From contig NZ_CM003596.1 in the NCBI RefSeq assembly GCF_001435845.1, positions 1 to 64,000 of the forward strand: a stretch of 64,000 nucleotides of DNA. The letters are read 5' to 3'. The position numbers were made by a program, and so were the translations under genes. Shown here piece after piece: positions 58,451-64,000 of the stretch (its first letter is position 1; the number at the start of each line of letters is the position of its first letter). The stretch is from Psychrobacter sp. P11G3. GTDB taxonomy: Bacteria > Pseudomonadota > Gammaproteobacteria > Pseudomonadales > Moraxellaceae. The notes under the pieces are model-generated. The model worked only from the letters and a program-made list of their open reading frames with translations. It did no database searches and had not been told where the DNA came from.

Positions 58451-58774
58451 ATGAACCACTCGACTGAATTTACAGACATCATCATGAGCTTAGATGAACT
58501 GGTCTCTGCCTGTGGCCAAGAGCGCCAATGGGTCATCGAATTAATCGAAGAAAATATCATTGAATATGATGTACCAGAGCATGAAAAATTTACTGGTTAT
58601 CAGCTGACGACAGTGCGCCGTGCATCACGACTGAGTCGTGATTTTGAAGCCAGCGTACCAGCAATTGGTTTGATACTTGAGCTGTTAGATGAGGTTGAGC
58701 AGCTACGCCAACTCAAACGTCAGATAGAGCAGCAAGCACCAGTGGTTGAAGTCGATATAAACACTCTAAAGTAA
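58451..58774 (+). CDS. cbpM: Chaperone modulator CbpM
   Basis: A 107-aa MerR-like helix-turn-helix protein that binds CbpA and inhibits its co-chaperone and DNA-binding activity. It shows VIELIEENIIEYDVPEHEKFTGYQLTTVRRASRLSRDF and a C-terminal coiled segment. It lies 100 bp after cbpA, so the pair is probably one operon. GAGG lies before the ATG, and a strong terminator follows. Confidence 0.88.
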   Translation: MNHSTEFTDIIMSLDELVSACGQERQWVIELIEENIIEYDVPEHEKFTGYQLTTVRRASRLSRDFEASVPAIGLILELLDEVEQLRQLKRQIEQQAPVVEVDINTLK

Positions 58775-58796
58775 TCAAATAATCAAAATAACACGT

Positions 58797-58827
58797 AAAA
58801 AAAGGGCCCTTTAAAGGCCCTTTTTTT
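58797..58827. terminator. Bidirectional terminator after cbpM
   Basis: AAAAAAAGGGCC (58797-58808) and GGCCCTTTTTTT (58816-58827) with a 7-nt loop form a strong hairpin between convergent cbpM and sstT. Confidence 0.9.
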
Positions 58828-58855
58828 ATGTCTATAGAAAACATTTCAGCAGAAA

Positions 58856-60058
58856 TTAACGCGAATACGTCGGATCCGCCGCTGCTGTAAACAACACATC
58901 AGTTGAAGAGTTCAAGGCAGTCTCAGCTGAATCCTGAATCACACCGATGATAAAGCCAATCGCAACCACTTGCATCGCGATATCATTTGGAATGCTAAAT
59001 AAGCTAGCAGCGAGTGGAATCAATAGTAGTGAACCACCAGCAACACCAGAAGCACCGCAAGCACTAATCGTAGCAACCAAACTGAGTAGCAGCGCTGATG
59101 CAAACGTCACTTCGATACCCAACGTATGAGCAGCAGCAAGCGTTAAGACGTTAATGGTAATCGCAGCACCCGCCATGTTAATGGTGGCACCTAGTGGAAT
59201 GGTCACCGAATAAGTGTCTTCATGCAATCCAAGCTTACGGGCAAGGTTCATGTTGACTGGAATATTGGCTGCTGAACTGCGTGTAAAGAAGGCAGTAATT
59301 CCTGATTCGCGCAGACATCTGAACACGAGTGGATAAGGATTTTTACCCGTTTTAATAAGGACGATAAGCGGATTGGCGACCAACGCAATGAATAACATGC
59401 AGCTGATCAATACCATCAAGATACGTGCATAGCCTGCTAAAGAAGCAAAGCCTGTCTCAGCAACCGTGCTAGCGACTAGGCCTAAAATACCAAATGGGGC
59501 TAAAGCAATAATCCATTTAACCACTTGTGAGATGGCATCAGCGAAATCGCCAACGACATTGCGCGCCGTATCACTGGCTTGGCGCAATGCAAAACCGATA
59601 ATAATTGCCCATGCTAAGATACCAATGTAGTTGGCTTCAGCGATTGCATTGATAGGGTTAGCGACCAAGTTCATGAGCAAGTTCGTCAAGACTTCTTTTA
59701 GGTCAGCAGGTGGTACTTGTGCGATATCGGCGTTTATCAAGACCAGCTCTGTCGGGAATAAAAAGCTGGCACCGACTGCTGTTAGTGCTGCCAAAAAAGT
59801 GCCAAACATGTACATGATAAGCACAGGCTTTACGTAAACTTCATTGCCACTGCGATGTTGACTAATGGCGGCCATAACCAGAATAAATACTAGGATGGGA
59901 GCGACTGCTTTTAGTGCGCCAACAAAGAGTGTACCAAGCAACCCTATGGCGGTGCCGATACTTGGCGCTAGCCAACCAATCAATACCCCTAATACCAAGC
60001 CAATAATAATAAGCGGTACCAGCCCTATACGCTGATACATCGCAATCAATGAACGCAT
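58856..60058 (-). CDS. sstT: Serine/threonine:sodium symporter SstT
   Basis: A 400-aa inner-membrane transporter of the DAACS (SLC1) family taking up Ser and Thr with Na+. Eight membrane segments and two re-entrant hairpins are expected. Family motifs seen are [20 protein letters not shown] (Ser-rich hairpin), [16 protein letters not shown] and [20 protein letters not shown] lies before the ATG. Convergent with cbpM. Confidence 0.93.
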   Translation of the reverse strand: MRSLIAMYQRIGLVPLIIIGLVLGVLIGWLAPSIGTAIGLLGTLFVGALKAVAPILVFILVMAAISQHRSGNEVYVKPVLIMYMFGTFLAALTAVGASFLFPTELVLINADIAQVPPADLKEVLTNLLMNLVANPINAIAEANYIGILAWAIIIGFALRQASDTARNVVGDFADAISQVVKWIIALAPFGILGLVASTVAETGFASLAGYARILMVLISCMLFIALVANPLIVLIKTGKNPYPLVFRCLRESGITAFFTRSSAANIPVNMNLARKLGLHEDTYSVTIPLGATINMAGAAITINVLTLAAAHTLGIEVTFASALLLSLVATISACGASGVAGGSLLLIPLAASLFSIPNDIAMQVVAIGFIIGVIQDSAETALNSSTDVLFTAAADPTYSR

Positions 60059-60341
60059 CTGTACACCCTCAAGTCCGTTAAAAGTAAGTGAATTGTCACA
60101 ACAGAAAATTTATCGAAGGATGGTAGCATTTTTTGACATATTCGCATACCGCTCATAGCAGTAGCTGTTGCGTGCAAACAGAGGGATAGTAGAGTTATAC
60201 AACTAGTATAAAAAGAATGCAGCACTTATAGGCAAGGGCTAGCTACTCAGAATACCTCATCAAGGAGAGAATAAAAGCAGCGATATATAAGGTAGGAAGG
60301 GTATTCCGTTGTAAAAGATAAGGGGAAAATAAACGGCAGAG

Positions 60342-60839
60342 CTACACCTTAAAGTGGGTCAGATCGTAACCTAATTGCTGGTAGGCTTTATATTTATTGC
60401 GACCTTCTTGTGTACTTGTAGCATCAGGTCGGATCAGCTCAAGGACTCGAGAGGGTTTTGAATTATTAGTAGCAGCCATAAAATCGTTGACGGGACGTGT
60501 CGTCGTATTGAGCACGATACCATTAAAATCAGCTGGCATATGATTGCCTAGCAGTACAGGGGCTGATACTTCAGAAGTAGCAATGTTGATGTTGCTATCA
60601 TCAGTACCCCTATCATCGGTACTTTTATTGTCATTATCAGAAAGACATTGATGCGGTATAAAACTCGTGGACTCTTGTGCCCAAAGTGCCGTATCTAGAT
60701 TTGCTAGTAATGTCTCATCTTCAATTAAAATCAGCAAAGACTGAGCGCTTTTGTTAAGCGCCGTCTGAGTCAGCTGACAAATAAAGCCCAAGAAATCTTG
60801 GGCCTTACTTTCACTTAATACATAAAAACTAATTTTCAT
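60342..60839 (-). CDS. holC: DNA polymerase III chi subunit
   Basis: Links SSB to the clamp loader through psi. The 165-aa product starts MKISFYVLSESKAQDFLGFICQLTQTALNK and ends PSRVLELIRPDATSTQEGRNKYKAYQQLGYDLTHF, both typical of HolC. A polar Asp/Ser/Thr-rich insertion at residues 67-93 is unusual. The gene lies 7 nt after pepA, so it belongs to the conserved pepA-holC operon. HolD (psi) is not in the window. Confidence 0.9.
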   Translation of the reverse strand: MKISFYVLSESKAQDFLGFICQLTQTALNKSAQSLLILIEDETLLANLDTALWAQESTSFIPHQCLSDNDNKSTDDRGTDDSNINIATSEVSAPVLLGNHMPADFNGIVLNTTTRPVNDFMAATNNSKPSRVLELIRPDATSTQEGRNKYKAYQQLGYDLTHFKV

Positions 60840-60846
60840 AAATGGA

Positions 60847-62502
60847 TTAAGCCATCTCTGCGCTGTTTTTTAAATATTGCATAAACAATGGTACAGGACG
60901 GCCAGTGGCTGCTTTATCTTTGCCTGAATTCCATGCAGTACCAGCGATGTCTAAATGCGCCCATGCTTGCCCTTCTTCAACGAAACGCGATAAGAAGCAG
61001 GCGGCAGTTACGGCACCAGCACCTTTACCACCGATGTTTTGCATATCGGCGATTGGTGAATCAATCTGAGCTTGATACTCATCATCTAAAGGCATATGCC
61101 AAATTAGGTCACCTGATAGGTTGCTAGCATTTTCTAAATCAAACAGGACATCTTCATCATTACTAAATACGGCTGAACGCACATGGCCTAGTGCAACCAC
61201 ACAAGCACCAGTCAAAGTGGCAACATCGATGATGGCTTTTGGCTGATAACGCTGCACGTAGCACAAGGTATCTGCTAGTACTAAACGACCTTCAGCATCA
61301 GTGTTCAAGATTTCGACTGATTTACCATTCATCGCTTTAACGATATCGCCTGGACGCGTTGCATCGCCTGATGGCATGTTTTCAGCACAGGCTAGCGCAC
61401 CAACGACGTTGATTGGTAGACGAGCTTCGCACAACGCTTTGATTGTACCAAGTACTGATGCCGAACCACCCATGTCAAACTTCATCTCATCCATTGCCGC
61501 ACCTGGCTTGATTGAGATACCGCCTGAGTCAAAGGTTACACCTTTACCGACTAATACGATAGGTGCGTCGTCATTGGTCGCTTGTGCATTGTCATTGCTA
61601 TTTTTGCTTGCATTTTTAGCTGACTTTTTGGTTGGTAGTTTATCGGCTAATGCCTTTAGACCACTTACTTTTGCGTTAGTAGTGGTTTGCTCAGTAGTGC
61701 CTACATTTGAACTAAATTCTGATTTACCACGGTACTCCATGAGTACCAGCTTACCTTCTTTGGTAGAGCCTTGTGCAACGGCCAAGAAGCAATGCATACC
61801 TAGCGCTGACATCTCGTCCTCACCTAGTACCTTCACGGTCAATAGGTCAGGGTAAGTTTTCGCAAGCTCTTGAGCTTGTTCAGCCATGTAAGCTGGGAAG
61901 CAGATATTGCCAGGCTCATTGGCTACATCACGAGTAAGGCTCTGACCAGCAAATACTGACTGAGCGAAGGCAAGTGCAGGCTGTAGTGACTCATCCGCTA
62001 ATAGATAAACATCAGTCAATACAGGATTTGCTTGCTCAGACTTATACTTGTCAAAGCGGTAGCTTGCTGCCAACAGATTAAGGGCAAATTGACCAAAATT
62101 GTTTTCTTCTAGTGCATCACCCAAGGCAACAGTGATAGAAGACACACGCTTTTGTGTGCTGCTATAGATGGTATTGGCGATTTTTTGCAGTACTGTATTG
62201 TTGAACTTATCAGTGTTACCTACACCGACCAACAGCAGTTGTACAGGGTTTTGCTTAGTGGTTTTCTTATCACCTGCCAGCGCATAATCAGCAACAGTCT
62301 CACAGGTAGTGCCCTTGAAATGTGATACTTCAATCAGCTGCTCAATACGAGCTGTATATTCGCTTAGCATAGATTCAGCAAGAATGTTTTTCTTGTCATC
62401 GACCAATACAACCAGACAAGCATCGTCTTTACTTTTGGCTTCTTTTTTCAGGATTTTTTGTGTATGGGTCTTTGGTAAATGCTGAGATAATTTGATATTC
62501 AT
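60847..62502 (-). CDS. pepA: Leucyl aminopeptidase PepA
   Basis: A family M17 two-metal aminopeptidase releasing N-terminal residues; in E. coli it also binds DNA in site-specific recombination and regulation. The 551-aa product has VLVGKGVTFDSGGISIKPG and the signature NTDAEGRLVLADTL, and ends WNSGKDKAATGRPVPLFMQYL. It is about 48 residues longer than E. coli PepA because of a Lys/Asn/Ser-rich insertion near residues 268-312 just before the catalytic domain. AAGGAT precedes the ATG. holC follows by 7 nt. Confidence 0.95.
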   Translation of the reverse strand: MNIKLSQHLPKTHTQKILKKEAKSKDDACLVVLVDDKKNILAESMLSEYTARIEQLIEVSHFKGTTCETVADYALAGDKKTTKQNPVQLLLVGVGNTDKFNNTVLQKIANTIYSSTQKRVSSITVALGDALEENNFGQFALNLLAASYRFDKYKSEQANPVLTDVYLLADESLQPALAFAQSVFAGQSLTRDVANEPGNICFPAYMAEQAQELAKTYPDLLTVKVLGEDEMSALGMHCFLAVAQGSTKEGKLVLMEYRGKSEFSSNVGTTEQTTTNAKVSGLKALADKLPTKKSAKNASKNSNDNAQATNDDAPIVLVGKGVTFDSGGISIKPGAAMDEMKFDMGGSASVLGTIKALCEARLPINVVGALACAENMPSGDATRPGDIVKAMNGKSVEILNTDAEGRLVLADTLCYVQRYQPKAIIDVATLTGACVVALGHVRSAVFSNDEDVLFDLENASNLSGDLIWHMPLDDEYQAQIDSPIADMQNIGGKGAGAVTAACFLSRFVEEGQAWAHLDIAGTAWNSGKDKAATGRPVPLFMQYLKNSAEMA

Positions 62503-62727
62503 ATAGTTATCCTTATTAGAGTTATGAAAATTGCAGGATTTGGATGACTGCTTATACCTGTCAGATTATTAGATTATTTGGTCTGTTGAGCAATCACAGT
62601 AGTGTAGCATATTGCGATAATCGTGCGCAGTTAGCAAGCCTTAGGTAATACGTTTGAATTATTATGCTGTACTAACTTACGCTATGGTTTAGCGGTTACA
62701 TTATCATTTTTCGATGATGCCAACATA

Positions 62728-63345
62728 TTAGCCATTGATCAATTCATCGGTCGTTACCATCGCGGCAAATCTGTCTTGTAGTGCGGCCATGGCAGTATCA
62801 TGCATGATTTCAGCGCTTATCGGCTCTCTAGTAGCGCTAGGTAGGTCGCGAGTGGCACAAGCATCATGGCAGACAAAACTATCGAAACCTAGGTCAAATG
62901 CGGCGCGGACGCTTGAGCTGACACACATATGACTCATAAAACCCGCAAAGATAATCTGCTTTTTTCCTGCTGCTGAAATCAGTGATTGTAATTGCGTATC
63001 ATAAAAGGCATTCGGATGCTTCTTGGCAATTACTGTTTCGCCATCTTGCGGCTGCAAATGTTCGACGATCTCAACGTTAGCTGATAAAGGATCAAAGACA
63101 TTGCCATTCTCGGCACCATGATGGGTAATGTGAAAGATAGGTAAATCTTGCTGACGCGCTTTATCGAGTAGTAGACGTGCATTGGTGATAGCTTTTGCCC
63201 CAGCGTCCCCTAATGGCATAGCGCCATCGACGTATTCGTTTTGATAGTCGATAAGAACAAGCCCGCAATTTGACCAGTCAAGCGCATCGAATGTGCCGCC
63301 AGCGAGCTCAAGTAGGGTAGAGGGTGTAGAGGTTGTTTTATTCAT
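62728..63345 (-). CDS. Isochorismatase-like cysteine hydrolase
   Basis: A 205-aa member of the isochorismatase-like hydrolase superfamily (nicotinamidase, N-carbamoyl amidases and others). The catalytic triad positions are Asp33 (LVLIDYQNEYVDG), Lys108/109 (IAKKHPNAF) and Cys141 (GFMSHMCVSSSVRAA). Substrate unknown. GGAGAA precedes the ATG. It is placed between pepA and lptF, genes that are usually direct divergent neighbours. Confidence 0.9.
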   Translation of the reverse strand: MNKTTSTPSTLLELAGGTFDALDWSNCGLVLIDYQNEYVDGAMPLGDAGAKAITNARLLLDKARQQDLPIFHITHHGAENGNVFDPLSANVEIVEHLQPQDGETVIAKKHPNAFYDTQLQSLISAAGKKQIIFAGFMSHMCVSSSVRAAFDLGFDSFVCHDACATRDLPSATREPISAEIMHDTAMAALQDRFAAMVTTDELING

Positions 63346-63820
63346 TAGTATTATTCTCCGTTTGACGATATAAGTATATTTTTCTATCAGTCAGTCTAGC
63401 AATTAATAACAGAGATAAATGTTCGATGATACGAATGACAAACAAACCTTTCTAAAATAAATAAAGCAAAAACTTAGCACTATAAATACTATCAATTCAA
63501 TGTAATTTGAGGTTTTATCAATTATTTATCCAATATTTGCTATATTTGTTACTTACTGTCAATAATGCGCTCTCAGCAAGGTGTAGGTAATGTTTTCAAA
63601 CACATTTCACAGCCATTTTTGAGCAAAACATGCTAGCATTAGCGGTTATATCTGTCGCTTGTGTTTATTGAGTATGACTAACCAGTCTCTTAGTAACGTT
63701 TACCGTTATTTGAGTATGTAAATGACTCATATCATGCTGGCGATATGTCGTCGTATGATCTAAATAGTCAATAAGCTCATCATCAATCGCGCGCATACCA
63801 ACCGTTTAAGAGTACCCATT
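63346..63820. other. Divergent region before lptF
   Basis: 475 bp, AT-rich on the left, no gene. It must hold promoters for the isochorismatase-like gene (minus) and lptF (plus); an essential-gene promoter is expected, but no element is unambiguous. Confidence 0.3.
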
Positions 63821-64000
63821 GTGATATTACGCCGCTACATGACACAACAAGTTGCCTCGACCACTGCCTTAGTGTTGGGGTTTTTGGTAGTGATGATGCT
63901 CGGCGGTCGTTTGATACGCTATTTTGGCATCGCTGCTGAAGGTCGTTTGGACGTCAGCCTACTGTTTACGATCATTGGGTATAACCTACCGTATTTTTTA
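63821..64000 (+). CDS. lptF: LptF lipopolysaccharide export permease (5' part only)
   Basis: The first 60 codons of an LptF/LptG-type permease cut by the window end. The frame reads ILRRYMTQQVASTTALVLGF, then LVVMMLGGRLIRYFGIAAEG and RLDVSLLFTIIGYNLPYFL: a basic start, a first membrane helix, the typical RYFGIAAEGRLD loop and the start of helix two. LptF and LptG with LptB power LPS transport to the outer membrane. The start is a GTG at 63821, or the ATG at 63839. Its position opposite pepA-holC matches the conserved gammaproteobacterial order. Confidence 0.85.
   Translation, partial: MILRRYMTQQVASTTALVLGFLVVMMLGGRLIRYFGIAAEGRLDVSLLFTIIGYNLPYFL

Noticed and set aside
61301..61855. 184-aa plus-strand frame inside pepA
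   Set aside because: Antisense to the conserved catalytic domain of PepA; no family motif and no independent promoter or ribosome-binding site.

Overview
The window begins at the first base of dnaA and runs dnaA-dnaN-recF-gyrB, so it is almost certainly the start of a complete bacterial chromosome numbered from dnaA. Protein sequences, moderate-to-low GC, two YadA-type trimeric adhesin genes and the set of housekeeping genes point to a gammaproteobacterium of the Moraxellaceae, most likely Psychrobacter. The genus is inferred from protein character and gene content, because no database was searched. No rRNA, tRNA, complete insertion sequence, prophage or CRISPR array was seen.

Layout: 1-7.3 kb holds the replication genes dnaA, dnaN, recF and gyrB. 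7.4-11 kb holds mntP, rlmF, a LysE-type exporter and a crotonase-family gene. 11.2-15.9 kb holds two YadA-like genes, one lacking its membrane anchor, around a PatB/MalY-type aminotransferase. 16.6-20.3 kb holds guaA followed by an AT-rich islet with a 50-aa polar peptide gene and a 534-aa gene of unknown function. 20.3-22.5 kb holds two MDR-family reductases. 23.3-29.4 kb is a complete oppABCDF peptide importer. 29.5-36.5 kb is a run of single-gene units (DUF2798, racemase, nitronate monooxygenase, an Abi_C remnant, DsrE, thioesterase, YheT hydrolase, YigZ/IMPACT, RsuA). 36.9-42.3 kb holds a DsbC-like protein, DUF2939, dnaJ-dapB and a mini-secretin-like protein. 42.4-50.9 kb is a mostly minus-strand run: decarboxylase, def, YeaQ-type protein, mpl, nlpE, dsbB, gshA, erpA. 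51.5-58.8 kb holds an ABC-F ATPase, an RlpA-like domain, a DUF3015-DUF4105 pair and cbpA-cbpM. 58.9-64 kb holds sstT, pepA-holC, an isochorismatase-like hydrolase and the start of lptF.

The strongest non-genic signal is a set of eight parS or parS-like ParB-binding palindromes over the first 53 kb. Two are perfect 16-mers inside recF and an ABC-F gene, one in yigZ fits TGTTNCACGTGAAACA, two sit directly behind the gyrB and mntP terminators in the same arrangement, and a degenerate one forms the tip of the dnaJ terminator hairpin. This agrees with an origin-proximal partition domain.

Other points to examine are an anchorless YadA paralogue with a possible anchor scar, a calcium-loop-like insertion in the full YadA head, an Abi_C-domain remnant, an 81-nt hairpin upstream of the DsbC-like gene, a DUF3015-DUF4105 envelope pair with a candidate Cys/His pair, a truncated secretin-like protein, and repeated polar low-complexity insertions in otherwise conserved proteins.
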